Source: Channa striata
Lineage: Eukaryota > Chordata > Actinopteri > Anabantiformes > Channidae
Direction: 5' to 3'
DNA length: 64,000 nt
Assembly (NCBI GenBank): GCA_033026295.1
Contig: CM065174.1
Coordinates: forward strand, 24,107,498 to 24,171,497
Position numbers and translations under genes: made by a program. Under the pieces are notes generated by a model, which was given only the letters and a program-made list of their open reading frames with translations, made no database searches and was not told the DNA's origin. Shown in pieces: positions 42,801 through 53,400 of the stretch. The stretch's first letter is position 1, and each line of letters starts with the position of its first letter.

Positions 42801-45800
42801 CAGAGCAGTAATTTATTGAACATGTTTTACTTTGGGGGGTTTTTATGCCCAGAATCCAGAATAAACAGGAATAATTTTGGGGAGTATGTGCCATTCCTGT
42901 ACTTTGATAAAAATGAATTGAGTGCCATCTGGGTGGATGTAGTTCTCTGTAACACATCCATCTTTTCCCATTTTAATGACGTGTTGGTTCTGCTGCGGTC
43001 GTGTAAATAAACATTTTGTTATCCTCAGCCACAAAAATGGCGCATTAGCACAAAAATAAATAAAAAAGGATGTCTCCTGTGTTGTTCATCTTTTCTTCTT
43101 GTCTTCTTCAGAAGTTCATGTGGAGCCTCACAAGAAGCAGCTCCATGTAACTCTGGCCTACAACTTCACCTCTGATCACCTCTCGTCTCTGGAGAAACTG
43201 GCCAAGGGCATCGAAGTAAAGCTGGGCTGTGATTGGCTAGCCGTTCTGTTTTCCCGGGACATTCGTTTTGCTAACCATGAGGTAGCTGTTATCTTTTAAG
43301 ATCAATCATATCTATTATCAGTATTGAAAGATGCTGAGTAAAACCAACCCTAAGTAAGTCTAACTGTCACGTGTGCAGACCCTGCGAGTGATGTACCCCT
43401 ACATACCCCAGAACGAGGATGAGATGGAGCTGGTTCCTGGAGATTTTGTTTTCATGTCTCCGGTGGAGCAGGGCAGTACGAGTGAGGGCTGGGTGTACGG
43501 AACCTCAATGGCCACCGGTTTGTCAGGCCTGCTGCCCGAGAACTACGTTAGCTTAGCTGATGAGTGTGATACCTGGGTGTTCCATGGGTGAGCAAGTAAC
43601 TCTGTACTTGTACAGGCAGCACAAACTCAACAAATGAATAGACACTGACATTATAATACAAATACGCATAAACGACCAAGAATTCTTCCGTTAAGTCTTT
43701 GTTAATATGTTAAATAGTACTGCCTCCAAGTGATTTGACTGAAAAAAAAAATCCAGTTTTTACTGCAGTACTGATTGTTCCTTCCTTCCACCACAGCTCC
43801 CATTCCTTCTTTAGCTGTGGGCCTAGTGACAAGACCAGTAAGGACAAGTGGATGTTCGATGGACTGCTGGACAGCCGACGCCCCGACAACACGAGTCCAG
43901 GAGACACCCCCACCCTCAGTCTTATTTGCCATCCAATGCAGGTATTTTTATGTTTCTAACTAAGAATTGTTTATTTGACAGGTATTTTTTTTAAATGTAT
44001 TCAAATTAATAAAACATATATATATTCCACCTAAAAAGTATTGGAACAGCAAGGCCAGTTTCGTGATGGATGTACGTTGAAGGCACCTCTGGTCAGAGAT
44101 GGATATTAGCCAAAATTTAGTTTAAATATATAAAAAATGTAGAACACAACCATTTTTTAAAATAAATTCATGCATATATTAAGCAAGCAGAAGTATTGGA
44201 TAGATGTGATAGATGTCAATTCTTTCTTCCTCTACACTGTGGCCTTTTCATCACATTGGTAGAAGTAAATTTTTGTCCCCCAACTGCTGCTTTCCTTGAC
44301 CTACCTCTTCAGGGTTTGTTACTCAGTACACGATTGGCTGCCTTGTTAGGTTTTTTAGGAAATTCAAACTTGTCCAGTGTTTGTGCGTCTGCAGTGAGTT
44401 TGTTTGATTTTCCATATTTTCTCACTTTCAATTTAAAATTACATTCTTTTCTTCCATAGACAGCTCAGTGGTCTCCATGTTGATTTCTCCTGTTTAAGAA
44501 CACGTCATTAAAGCTTTCATGTTGTCCTGAGACTTATCGAAGCCATATATTTCCAGCAGGTCCTGCGGATGAGCGGTAGTCACTCTCGACAGCCTAAGCG
44601 AACACTTTTTGTCTGCCGGCATGGTGAGAGAATGGATGTGGTCTTTGGCAAACAGTGGCTTTCCCTCTGCTCAGACAGTAAAGGTGAGTACTCGCAACTC
44701 TGAATACCTTAGCTTGACCTAACTAAACCAGTCACGTCTTCATTCAAAACGTGCTGAAAAAGATGTTCATAGTGGACGAACACACACCACTATTTGTGAA
44801 CATCCTTGATAATTCAAGTAGAAATAAGTAAAGAAAAAAGTGGCAGCCCTGTAACATTTGGAAATATGTGTATGTGTTTACAGGAAGATATGTACGTTCC
44901 AATCTGAACATGCCTCCCAGTTTGCCACTGTGGGGGGGACAGAGAGACTATGACATGGACGCTCCTATCACTGTATTTGGATCGATGCAGGCTCGACTAG
45001 TGGGTCAGTAGTGTCACCTAGAGTAATCATGATGTACTGTATCATGTCTGATAAGGAATGGAGTCATGTGCCGTTTTGTTTATAAAATGTTTGTGAGTTA
45101 AATATGTCTTTTTCCAGGTGAGGCCCTGTTAGAGAGTAACACAGTGATAGATTTTGTGTACTGCTCCCCCTCTCTGCGATGTGTTCAGACTGCACAGAAC
45201 ATCCTGAAAGGTGAGAAGACGCACTTATTTTAATCAACTAAATTCAACTCAACTTTATTTATATAGCGCCAATTTACAACAGATTCATCTCAAGGCATTT
45301 TATATAATAATGTCAAGACTATACTGACATTTAGAAAAAACCCAACAAATCCTCCTTGAGCAGCTTCCCCAATCTGGACTGGGAGCTGGTTCTTTCTTAA
45401 TGTCCCTGGCATTAAGAAGGGTGACCAGGTGTCATTTGCTCGAAGACCAGTTCTGATCAGTTGCCTTTGTGTCAAACAGGTCTACAGCAGGATGGTAAGC
45501 TGAAAGTGAGGGTGGAACCAGGGCTTTTTGAATGGACCAAGTGGGTTACTGGGAGCTCTCTGCCTGCATGGATACCCCCCACTGAGCTGGCAGCAGCACA
45601 TTTCAGTGTGGACACAATGTACAGGTGATACAAATATCTCAAAGCAAATGAAATACTGTGCATTTAGTTATATGTCAATTATGTGAATGTTTTCATCGTT
45701 GAAAAATATCTTACATACAAGCCCCATTAGCAAAACAGTTGGAACACTGTAAAATGTAAATAAAAAGAAAACTGAACTAGGATTTCAGCTGCTTAACAGT

Positions 45801-48140
45801 TCTAAGCCTCGTGTCTCATATTTGTAAAATCATGATGTTTCCAAAAATTGGTGATAATATAAATGGGTAATGGGTCTGGACTTCAGACAGGTCAGTTATT
45901 GAGCCACGCTGTTATAATAAATGCAGAATCTAGAAGTCCTACTACACTGAAAAATGTTAATTTGGAAGACAACAGTGTTTGTTCCAAAACCCAGTATGTA
46001 TCTTTCAGCATTAATGTAGCCTTTAGAAATGTGTAAATGAATCAGGCCATGTGCATAATTGCACCCTAATAAAGTCATAGGTGCAGCTTAAACTGTGCAC
46101 TGATATCAAGTTAGCTGATACATTTCCTCATTAGCATAGAGGACCACAATTTCTCAACGCGTTGAACACAATTTGTGTGATGAACGTCACCACAAGTTTA
46201 TCTTCTCTGGGATACTCTTTTTATACCCAGTCATGATACTGACCTGTCAGCTGTCAACAACCTCACCATCGATTAAAACTGTCCAGTTTGGGGAATCTAT
46301 CCATAGTAATCTGAGTGTTGTTTGTCTTAAAGTTATATAGAGAGTTTGATCTAATTGTCCAAAGTTAATTTGCGGTTAATTCAATCAATCAATCTTGATG
46401 AATGAAATCAACTTTTCATTTATAACACAGAATTACAAATCAGATGTAAACAACATAGTTCTTATGTGTGCCTATGTGTGCTGGGGGTTTTCTTAACTGG
46501 TGTCTGTCTCCATGTAGACCTCTGATTCCAGTCAGCAAGCTCGCTGTGTCTGAATCGTATGAGAACTACATGAGTCGGAGCTACCAAGTAACCAAGGATA
46601 TCCTGTCAGATTGCAAAAACACTGGTGAGAGTAACACAGCAAAGCTCTTTTGGGCTTTTAGAAAACTTGATTTTGTTACACTTGAATCTTGACATTCCCC
46701 TGACTTTGTCCAGAGAGGGTGTATTTGAACAAAAATGTCCAAATGAGATGCACCCGACATTAAGCAGGCTTTATCCTAAACAATATAGTATTATGTGCCT
46801 AAGACTTCACATTGTTCTGAGCTCATATGTGAAACAGGCTTAAACAGGTGAAGCTCTACTTTTTTATATGCTCATATATTTGTCTTCTCTGTAGGAAACA
46901 ATGTGCTGATTGTCGCCCACGCTTCTTCCTTAGAGGCCTGCACACGACAGCTGCAGGGCCGCAGCCCACAGAGCACCAAAGACTTCATCCAAGTAGTGCG
47001 TAAGGTCTGTTCACCACAAATAGGATTTTTTTCCTTCTATACATCCCAATTTACTGTCTATTCGACTACTACTAAACCACCAGATGTAAGAAATCCACAT
47101 GTAGAGATGGAGAAATGCTTTTTGTTTCTGTACACCTGCAGACATCGCTGGTGTCTGTTGGTGGACGCTAATGGTGCATTTAGTGACATCTAGTAAATCT
47201 GTTTGTGTATTTCTACCAGATTATACTTAATGTTTAGGTAGTGTTTTTTGTTGTTGTTGTTGAGCTCATTGGGTATTAGTGAGAGAGAGTGGGGGTTGCA
47301 AGCATTCTTAAATCAGGTCAGTGTCACGTTGCCATATATGTGTCATGGTGGGGGTGCAGTTGGTAGCGCGGCTGTCCACCAATCCTACAGTTGTTGGTTG
47401 ACTCCCCGGCTCCTCTGGTCACATGTCAAAGTGTCTTTGAACAAGTCCCTGAACCCCTACTTATCTGCCTCCAGTGAGCATGGGCCAGCTGCATAACAGC
47501 TCCCCCATCGGTGTATGTGTGTGAATGGGTAGATTAGAAGGAGCGTAAAGTGCTTTGAGGACCAACAGGTAGAAAAGCGTTATATAAGTGTTTTATGTAA
47601 ATTGAACACACATGTTTAATGACCATTTCTTTGTATATATTAACTTTGCTCCCTCTCACCTCCTCATGAAAACTTGTATTTGTTATTGGCCAATCTATGC
47701 TCTCTGCAATATTCTTGTGACTTGATTTCAATATGGCAGGCAAATTTCCTATAGGAACACCTATTCCTCACAATAAATGTGTTCATAATAAACACAAGTT
47801 AGAGTGTGTATTTGTATTTTTTTAAGATGTTTTACTGTAAGCTTTTTTTTTTAGTTCAACACTTATTATTCACATTTGTGGTTTTAAAATTGTTTGGTCA
47901 TCTTGTGACCTAGTGTAATGTAAATAATACTGTAATTTATTTAAAAAAACAAACAAACAAACATTATTCATTAATTCCTCTGTTTTACCTCTGCTTTCAC
48001 AGATTCCATATCTGGGCCTCTGCTCCTGTGAGGAGCAGGGAGACACGGGGGTGTGGCAGTTAGTGGATCCTCCAATCCCCCCCCTCACACACGGACCAAA
48101 CCACACCTTTGATTGGAGGGAGACACTTCTGCAAGAATGA
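6842..48140 (+). CDS. ubash3b: Ubiquitin-associated and SH3 domain-containing protein B (Sts-1/TULA-2)
   Basis: Fourteen exons: 6842-6969, 37564-37617, 40131-40317, 41558-41756, 43112-43281, 43379-43587, 43797-43941, 44560-44683, 44884-45003, 45118-45210, 45480-45624, 46518-46624, 46895-47004 and 48003-48140. The 1929 nt give 642 residues (human about 649). Domains in order: UBA (about 26-66, LLSMGFPRPRA); 2H-phosphoesterase-like domain with two HxT motifs (H115-T117 and H201-T203); SH3 (about 247-312, ending in GLLPENYV); and a histidine-phosphatase domain with RHGE (384-387) and the second catalytic His in AHASSLEAC (H569). The family protein dephosphorylates Syk/ZAP-70-type kinases and binds ubiquitin and Cbl. 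The MAAKEDLYSK start and intact catalytic residues favour UBASH3B over UBASH3A. I cannot tell which teleost co-orthologue (ba or bb) this is. Confidence 0.96.
7384..7407. repeat. TG microsatellite
   Basis: About twelve TG units in ubash3b intron 1, at the far edge of the CpG-rich zone. Confidence 0.85.
10193..10223. repeat. Two overlapping perfect palindromes
   Basis: TATGTCAC at 10193-10200 pairs with GTGACATA at 10208-10215, and ACACACTAT at 10199-10207 pairs with ATAGTGTGT at 10215-10223. Each stem uses bases of the other's loop or arm, so only one can form at a time. Confidence 0.6.
11045..11285 (+). repeat. Teleost interspersed repeat with decayed B-box-like sequence
   Basis: Shows GGACCGGCACCAAGGTGGCC and GGGATTCGACCCTGCAGCC, phrases common to an abundant fish repeat. 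Borders and family are uncertain. Confidence 0.4.
11739..11935 (+). repeat. Same teleost repeat family, second copy
   Basis: The order is the same as in the 2653 copy: GGTGACTCTGAATTGCCTGC, GACTGGCGACCTGTCCGGGG, AGGATAGGCTCCAGCCGCC, GGATAAACCGTTACAGATAA. This copy keeps the middle segment that the 2653 copy lacks. Confidence 0.72.
16300..16445 (+). mobile_element. Degenerate tRNA-derived SINE
   Basis: TGGCTCAGTTGGTGC at 16306-16320 is a good pol III A box. The B box is decayed, and the body has no clear tail. In ubash3b intron 1. Confidence 0.45.
17500..17650 (+). repeat. Degenerate tandem of GACTTGGACTT units
   Basis: Variants of GACTTGKACTT/TCTTG recur irregularly (TTGGACTTGTCTTGTGGACA, TTGACTTGGACTTCTCTTGG, TTGACTTAGACATCTC). 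Decayed beyond clear unit borders. Confidence 0.4.
20040..20345 (+). repeat. Teleost non-autonomous repeat (CTTCCACCACTG terminus)
   Basis: Repeated AAGTACTCA, AGAAGTAACATAAATGAAAG and TATTTACTTC wording leading to the terminus ACTAACCTTCCACCACTG matches a very common short fish element. Coding potential is absent. Confidence 0.5.
21150..21440 (+). repeat. GTGAGGACATTTT / GGGTTAG-rich repeat
   Basis: A TG-rich head, three GTGAGGACA units, then TTAGGGTTAGAATTAGG and GGTTAGGGTTAGACATTTAG, ending CCTCACAAGGATAGAGGTAC and another GTGTGTG. The family is abundant in fishes. The GGTTAG units look telomere-like but are part of this element. Confidence 0.6.
23020..23165 (+). repeat. Retroelement-like 3' end with a 10-bp tandem
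   Basis: GACAATAAAGGCTATTGTAT is the familiar end of a fish non-LTR-type repeat and is followed by about three ATTGTATTCT units at 23136-23165. Confidence 0.5.
24375..24666 (+). repeat. Same teleost repeat family, longer copy
   Basis: Besides the GACTGGAGACCTGTCCAGAG part it retains the 5' portion (GTGGAGTTTGCATGG, GGTTTCCTCTGGGT, TTCCTCCCACAGTTCAAAG), making it the fullest copy in the window. It ends in AAAGATGGATGA. Confidence 0.72.
26893..26912. repeat. TG microsatellite
   Basis: About ten GT units in intron 1, with more imperfect TG runs at 26857-26880. Confidence 0.8.
30860..31020 (+). repeat. Copy 1 of a local direct repeat (about 160 bp)
   Basis: This begins TTTATTTGGGCACTTTATGC and runs to CTAAGTTCAC. 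It closely matches 31779-31955, including the shared ATAAAACATGTCCCTGTGTG and TGCCTCATTTGCATTTAGCA. No coding content. It may be a local duplication or two insertions of one unnamed repeat. Confidence 0.7.
31779..31955 (+). repeat. Copy 2 of the local direct repeat
   Basis: The second copy lies about 920 bp after the first, in the same orientation. It differs by scattered substitutions and by an insertion of about 18 nt around 31898-31914 (TGTTGTTAAGGGATTTG). Confidence 0.7.
34181..34264. repeat. Long imperfect hairpin (about 35-nt arms, 14-nt loop)
   Basis: The arm 34181-34215 is complementary to 34230-34264. Eight pairs (208-215 with 230-237), then five pairs around a one-base bulge, a mismatch at 34201/34243, nine pairs (92-200 with 244-252), a mismatch at 34091-type position 34191/34253, and nine more pairs. 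The loop is 34216-34229. The size and shape resemble a pre-miRNA or a young inverted duplication. No known miRNA was recognised. It lies in ubash3b intron 1, sense-transcribed with the gene. Confidence 0.6.
35482..35495 (+). promoter_or_regulatory. CTCF-like motif in ubash3b intron 1
   Basis: CCAATAGAGGGCAG fits the CTCF core with one mismatch at the fourth position. It lies 2 kb before exon 2. Weak evidence on its own. Confidence 0.25.
35524..35740 (-). repeat. Teleost repeat, inverted copy with a second fragment
   Basis: The plus strand starts CCATCTATCCATCCATCGTC, then CCACTTATCCTGTTCAGGG and ACACCCTGGACATGTC, the reverse complement of the same family. It is followed by GAGCCTGGTTCTGCTGGAGG, which belongs to a different common fish repeat. 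Looks like a nested or adjacent insertion. Confidence 0.6.
37618..40130 (+). other. ubash3b intron 2
   Basis: A phase-2 intron whose split Trp codon TG|G precedes LFSHV. It contains a fragment of an interspersed repeat near 38493-38540, a TG-rich stretch around 38655-38685 and AT-rich sequence. An excellent decoy acceptor (CTTCTTTTTAG) ends at 40047, 83 nt before the real one; using it would shift the frame. Confidence 0.55.
38493..38540 (+). repeat. Small fragment of the same teleost repeat
   Basis: Only GGGCCACCTGTCCAGGGTGT and a short flank are preserved, in ubash3b intron 2. Confidence 0.4.
40318..43111 (+). other. ubash3b introns 3 and 4 around the 41558-41756 exon
   Basis: Intron 3 (40318-41557) carries a probable DNA-transposon remnant at about 41015-41210. 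Intron 4 (41757-43111) is AT-rich with no recognisable feature. Exon phases on either side are consistent. Confidence 0.5.
41015..41210 (-). mobile_element. Probable non-autonomous DNA transposon remnant
   Basis: On the minus strand it begins AGGGCTGGGTGACGGG, like the CAGGGCTGGGCGAT terminus of a widespread fish element, and it contains ATATCG on its far side. In ubash3b intron 3. The second terminus was not found. Confidence 0.45.
43942..44559 (+). other. ubash3b intron 7 ending in a NAGNAG acceptor
   Basis: The intron ends TTCCAGCAG, giving two AG acceptors three bases apart, at 44555-44556 and 44558-44559. The exon starts at either 44557 (adding one Gln codon) or 44560. Both keep the frame. 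The body of the intron is AT-rich with no other feature. Confidence 0.6.
45240..45475 (+). repeat. Teleost repeat filling ubash3b intron 10
   Basis: Starts AACTCAACTTTATTTATATA followed by GCGCCAATTTACAACAGATT, then an AAGGCATTTTATATAATAAT stretch. This is a highly abundant fish repeat. It occupies nearly all of the 269-bp intron between exons 10 and 11. Confidence 0.65.
45625..48002 (+). other. ubash3b introns 11-13 region
   Basis: Introns 45625-46517, 46625-46894 and 47005-48002 separate the last four exons. The first two are plain AT-rich sequence. The last contains a tRNA-derived SINE at about 47346-47592 and an AAAC repeat near 47943-47961. Confidence 0.55.
47346..47592 (+). mobile_element. 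tRNA-derived SINE
   Basis: A tRNA-like head with an A-box-like GTGCAGTTGGTAGCG and a B-box-like GGTTGACTCCC is followed by the fish SINE body (TGTCAAAGTGTCTTTGAACA) and a tail ending AAAGCGTTATATAAGTG. It lies in the sense orientation in the last ubash3b intron. The specific family is not named. Confidence 0.72.
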
Positions 48141-50831
48141 CATCTGCCCGATCCCAGCTTCCCCAGCCGGATCATACTTTACACCCATTTATCAGACCAG
48201 TGACCTATAGTACTGGATCGTTTCCACCTCATTGCACAGCGGCAGTTTAAGCAGTTTCCTGCCTAAAAATGAGGAGCCGAGTCCCAGTCGCTGAATGGTG
48301 GGTGAACTGACTGCATTCCCCTGTGGCTGGTTTCAGTATTGAATTAACAGCTGTCAACACTCAGGCTTCATTGGATTCTTTTTTTTTTTTGAAAGAAGGA
48401 AGGCGACATTTGGGCAGCATGGCTGCATGTTAGCCGCACTGTTTGGGAGAGCTCTCACTCGCATTCAAACTTTGATATTATCAGTCGAGTCTCAGGAAGT
48501 TTTGTGAAATTAGCTATGGCACCTCTGAGCATGATCAGAAAGAGAAACAGTTTTTTAAACATGAATGTATTACGTAAAGTAAGCAGGATTGAATTGTAAA
48601 ACCACTGAAAGCTGAGGATGGAAGTTTAGCTTGCTTTACTTTCATCTTGGATGTTTGGGTTTTGCTTCTAACCCCTTAGTAAGGTTCACTTATCATGTCT
48701 CATATTCAAAGTCAAACATTGGCAGTTTTCTAAATTTAAACTACGTTTGAAGCTGCGGTATCCAACCCTTAGAAAAGAAAATCTCTGCACTTCTGTCACA
48801 GCAGACTGTCAGACCTCACCACATTTAAACGGCAACTTCACAGACTTTCAGCTGGCATCCTATGATTGTCATTTGTCAAGCATATGCATTTTCATTCTGC
48901 CATCCTATCCAGCCATGTAGTAAAATTTCCCTCTGTTTCTCAATGATAAATTCCTGATAACATCATCATCTGTAGGTCATCTAAGACTACAACTTTTGTA
49001 GTATGAGCAACCACACACCATCATCTGAACTGAAAAACAAATTTTTACTGCCACGGTTTCTTAGTAAATATATCTTGACAGAGAATAATACAAAAGACCT
49101 CTAACATTGTGCTCTCTAACTCCGTCTTCAACCAGTGACAGGCCAAACTAAACGTGTCTTCTGGTGTGTGTGTGGGTGCAAGAGAGAAACAAACAGGCTT
49201 CCACGCGCCACCGCTGTGTCTTTCAGCAATAAGATGCATCACTTCCGTTAACATTTAGGGTGGATTGTTTCTGTAGTGTGAGTGTCTCATTTCACATCAG
49301 CTGCCTTATCATGTTTGAGTCGGAAATTTCAGTATTTAAATCAAGCAGTTATTGGGAAATAAATACATATTTATGTAACATTTCATATCAATTTCACAAA
49401 TGTATTAATGATAAAATTACTAAATTGCACTAATGTCTTTACAAGAGCACACAGTTCTTCATAGATCTAGATTGTTCATTTTGCTTCCACAGTATAAAAT
49501 GTTCTAATGGAGAAGCATGTCCCAGAACCACCTCCAGTGTCCAAGGTCCATCCTCCATAGTCACTAAAAAGCTTGTGGAAAACACTGCCGAACCCGAGGA
49601 AAGTACGCTGAAAAGAAGAGACTGGAGTTGCCTTTTAAAATACGTTTTGGAGCCAATTTCTTGTACTTAAAATGTGTTAGAAATGAAGGTACATAATGTA
49701 GCTTCACCTTGGTGAGCGGTGGGTAAGGTTGTGGCGTCAGTCATATCTGACACATTCCATTTTGGAGGTAAACCTTTGTACATGTTGTGCTTAAAGTTTT
49801 GAGGACACTGCAAAGTAGATAATGTACAATTTGGACAATCGCACTAGATGGGACATAGTGATGTTGGACACATCGTAAGTTGACTAATGTTGTGACTATA
49901 ATAGCAGCAATAGCAGTGTGACACTATACACGTGGCTATTACACAAACAATATTAGTATGCTAATATATTAAACAGCTCAAGTTAGCTTGTCATAATGTG
50001 TAGCATCCATAGCTGAATTAGCATTACCATGTAACCGTGCTGGTGTTTGTAACTAGACTGACCATGTTAGCATACCGTCATGCTATCGTGAAAAGTGTTG
50101 CCTGCTAAAATGCTAACTGTTAGCATTAAGCCTGTAAGCCTGATAACGTGCAGTGTGAGCATGTCCTCCTTAAAGACAAAACCATTTTGTCTGCTAGTGC
50201 TAATGATCATAGCAAAGTTTGGTGATTCATCCAAGAACTTTATTTTCTGGTGTGTTATGTGCATTACAGCCTCAGTAGGTTGCAAAGATGTGTGGTAGGA
50301 AACAAAATGTAACTTAATACAAATCATTTCCACAATCTCTGAAATGCACTAGAATTTGTGCTTATTTTGCAAAATGTAATTGGACTATTGAGAAATTGTA
50401 ATGATGTGTCACATTATAACTGTACTGCTTACCTGCACAGATCCCAGCGCCACGTACACATGCGCTGTTGATCCCTCCCAGTTTGAAACAATGAACCCCA
50501 GACCACAGTGAAAACAGATCATGTAAATTCTCTGAGAACAAATGCCGAGGCAAAACAGATCAGGTCTGCCTACATGTGGTTTCAAGTCTTTGTCAAGGCT
50601 TGTTCAGATATAGTGTGGCCCATTGTGGACGTTCTTTGACAACAAAAGTTTTGAGAGAGCCACAATTTGAACCTCACTCAGTATACAAGTCGACGTTTGA
50701 GTTGTTTACATTATTTAGAAAAAAAATTGACATACAAGTTAAGTAATGTGGCCTGTAGCTCCGGAGTAATTTTGGGTCGTTCATCACAGAATTAGCCTTT
50801 GAGTAAAAGTTTGACTATGAAGTAATTATAT

Positions 50832-51020
50832 ACTTCAGTTCAGTTTATTTACATAGCACCAAATCACAACACAATCTTAAGGCGCTTTGCTTTGCATGGT
50901 CAAGACCTTAAAGACTTCAAGACAAACCCAACAGATTCCCTTTCAGTAGTAGGAAATATTCAGTTTTAACTTAGAAAAAGCACTGACAGAACCAGACTTA
51001 GGCCGAGCGGCCATCTGTCA
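50832..51020 (+). repeat. Second copy of the TTTATTTACATAGCACC repeat
   Basis: CAGTTCAGTTTATTTACATA, then GCACCAAATCACAACACAAT and AAGGCGCTTTG match the 45240 copy's family and orientation. In the presumed ubash3b 3' UTR. Confidence 0.6.
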
Positions 51021-51465
51021 TAAATATGGAAGTTATTTTTAATTTATTTGACCTATAATCTGCTCTGCCACAGTGGCTTAAATACTACTCATTAGTCAGG
51101 ATTCACGTTGCCAGACTGTTGATCAGTTGCAACACAACTACAAAACTGCTGAAATGTGTGCAGATTATGTGTTACACTCACAATTCCACCTGAATGCACA
51201 TCTGAGTTGATCGCAGATCCAGTCTCAAATGTTGACCTGCAGAATGCGAAGCATTTAAAATGAGTTTTGTGCTCTCTCAAATATTTTGTTTATACGCTTC
51301 CATAAACTGTCATGTTGTGTCCATTTTTGCGCTACATGTAGCACAGACAGTTCACTTTTTTCTTCTACTATTCATGCAGTGTATGTAAAACATGGAACTG
51401 CTGACACAGCACAAGCTCCACAGTTGACAATCATATAGCAGCGCCTTTATTCTGGTCCAGTACCA

Positions 51466-51470
<5 letters not shown>

Positions 51471-51500
<30 letters not shown>
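51471..51500. repeat. TG microsatellite downstream of ubash3b
   Basis: About fifteen TG units, the longest in the window, about 100 bp before a 13-G homopolymer at 51597-51609. Confidence 0.85.
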
Positions 51501-51511
<11 letters not shown>

Positions 51512-51596
51512 CAAAGATTCAAGGACTTTTATAGTCATCCCAATCTGCATATGAAAATAGAATCAAATTAGTAACTGAAGTGTGTTTGGCGGGTGT

Positions 51597-51609
51597 GGGG
51601 GGGGGGGGG
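51597..51609 (+). repeat. Poly-G run of 13
   Basis: TGTGGGG followed by nine more G, then TATT. Prone to slippage and sequencing error, and able to join a G-quadruplex. Confidence 0.8.
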
Positions 51610-52519
51610 TATTCAAGCTTTCAGAGTAACTGTAAATAATCATATTTTGAAAAGTCTTCCAAGTTTTATTTCTATTTATTTATAAAACTTTCTTTCACAT
51701 GTTACAAGCATGCAAGACTTTATGCTCTGTATCTCAGGTGTTAACAGCATTTACAGCGAGCGTATATGCAGATCTGAAAACTGTTTGTTTGACAGTGGCT
51801 ATTTTGCTGTGGGTGCCTCTTGGAATTAAAGTGATGTTTTCTGACTCGTAGCTGTTGAAGTTTTGAACTCCATGTTATGTTTGCTGCAGTTTACTTTCAA
51901 AAATTTTATCATAAAATTTGCACGGTTTGAATTTTCAGGACTTTGTCCTTAAAGAACTACATCTGCAAAAATGGGAGACGATTTTTTGTCCTAAAAATGT
52001 CGTTTGTCATGAAAAAAATCATATTTTATATGCATTTTTTGAATTTTTAGCTTTAAAGCACGAGCTGAGCCACAGTATGTTAAAGAAAAGACACAAAAGA
52101 AACGTCCTACAAAGAAACACCATCAGCCCGTAAATTGACTTCTGTTTTGTGTCCACGTGCCCATCCATTCTGCAGGCTTCCACAAGGTGGGCAGTCAGTA
52201 CAGAGTGGATTCAGCACAAGAGAGGCCCTAAAGGAACCATTAAAAACAGCTGATGGTCAGGTACTGCAGGTCCATTAAAAGAAAAATAAACTAGTGAGAT
52301 TGTAAATTGTCTTAAATGATTTCATTATCATGGACAATATGGTTTTAAGGTTTAAGGTTCAGTTACCTCTCAATAATACTGTAGCTTTACATTGTAATCT
52401 TTATATTTGCAATGCCTCTGACACATGTTATAATAAAGGAAACATCAGGAAGCATTTTTCTACTTGGGAAAGAAAAAATAGGAAGGAGGACAAAGGCTGT
52501 ACATGTTAAAATAAAAGCG

Positions 52520-52725
52520 ATCCAGCTTAGCTCGACAACAACCGCCCCCCCACGTGGTTGCTCAGTGGTGGTCTGGGATGAGTCAGAGGATTGTCCTGGG
52601 GTGTTTCAAGTTGGGTTTTCAATTTGGGTTTAAAATCTTTAAATGGTTTTCCAAATGTGCCACCCCATTTTGAGTTTGTACCCCAGTCTGGCCACCAAAC
52701 AAAAAAAGTTCTAGATCCGCCCCTG
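52520..52725 (-). mobile_element. DNA transposon remnant with CAGGGGCGGATCTAGA end
   Basis: The minus strand starts CAGGGGCGGATCTAGAAC and continues with GGCCAGACTGGGGTAC and GGGGTGGCAC, typical of a fish non-autonomous DNA transposon. The other end is decayed. Confidence 0.5.
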
Positions 52726-53204
52726 GTGGTGGTGAATCTTCTGTTGCTAAGGTAATAGTGATTTTCTGTGGGTGCCGACTGTGTCATAGTTCCACCTAAA
52801 GCAGCTGCAAATAACCAGTCTTAGCGGTTAGCGTAGACTAAGTGTGACAGTATAGCTGGCAGGCGATTGGCTTTAGCTTAGTCTGTCTCTGACCAAAGTT
52901 AACAGATGATCACAAGACACCTTCATTCCTAACGTTAGTAGAATCTTGTGTGAAAACATTTGACTTTAAAATGTTTCAGTCTGAAACTAAACGTTTTAAG
53001 TTAAAGTGACATAAAACTTAAAACTTTAATTGGATGGAGTAGACAAATGAAATTATTGCAGATATCCTTTCCTCTGACATTTCTTTGGATGAGAACTAGA
53101 GATTCAGTTCTTTATCTGCTAACTTCCAAGTGTCTCAAGGTAGAAGTCAGCACTGCCTTTTATCATAATTACCATCATAATTTAAACAAAAAGAGCCGTG
53201 AGTA

Positions 53205-53400
53205 GAATTGTAAGAAGAACCTTTATTCGCCACTGAGCACATATACGTTTGCACATACAAGTTATAGTGGAATTTGACCTTTGCATTTAACCCGTCCCTC
53301 TGAAGGGAGCAGTGGGCTGCCACAGCCGGCGAGCTAGTGCTGAGTCTTGCTCAGGGACACACCTGGTGGGTAGGCTGGGGATTGCAGTTAACACTCAATT
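53205..53400 (+). repeat. Teleost repeat (GCATTTAACCC type)
   Basis: ACCTTTATTCGCCACTGAGC, GACCTTTGCATTTAACCC, GGAGCAGTGGGCTGCCACAG and CTTGCTCAGGGACAC occur in the order known from an abundant fish repeat. Downstream of ubash3b. Confidence 0.6.
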
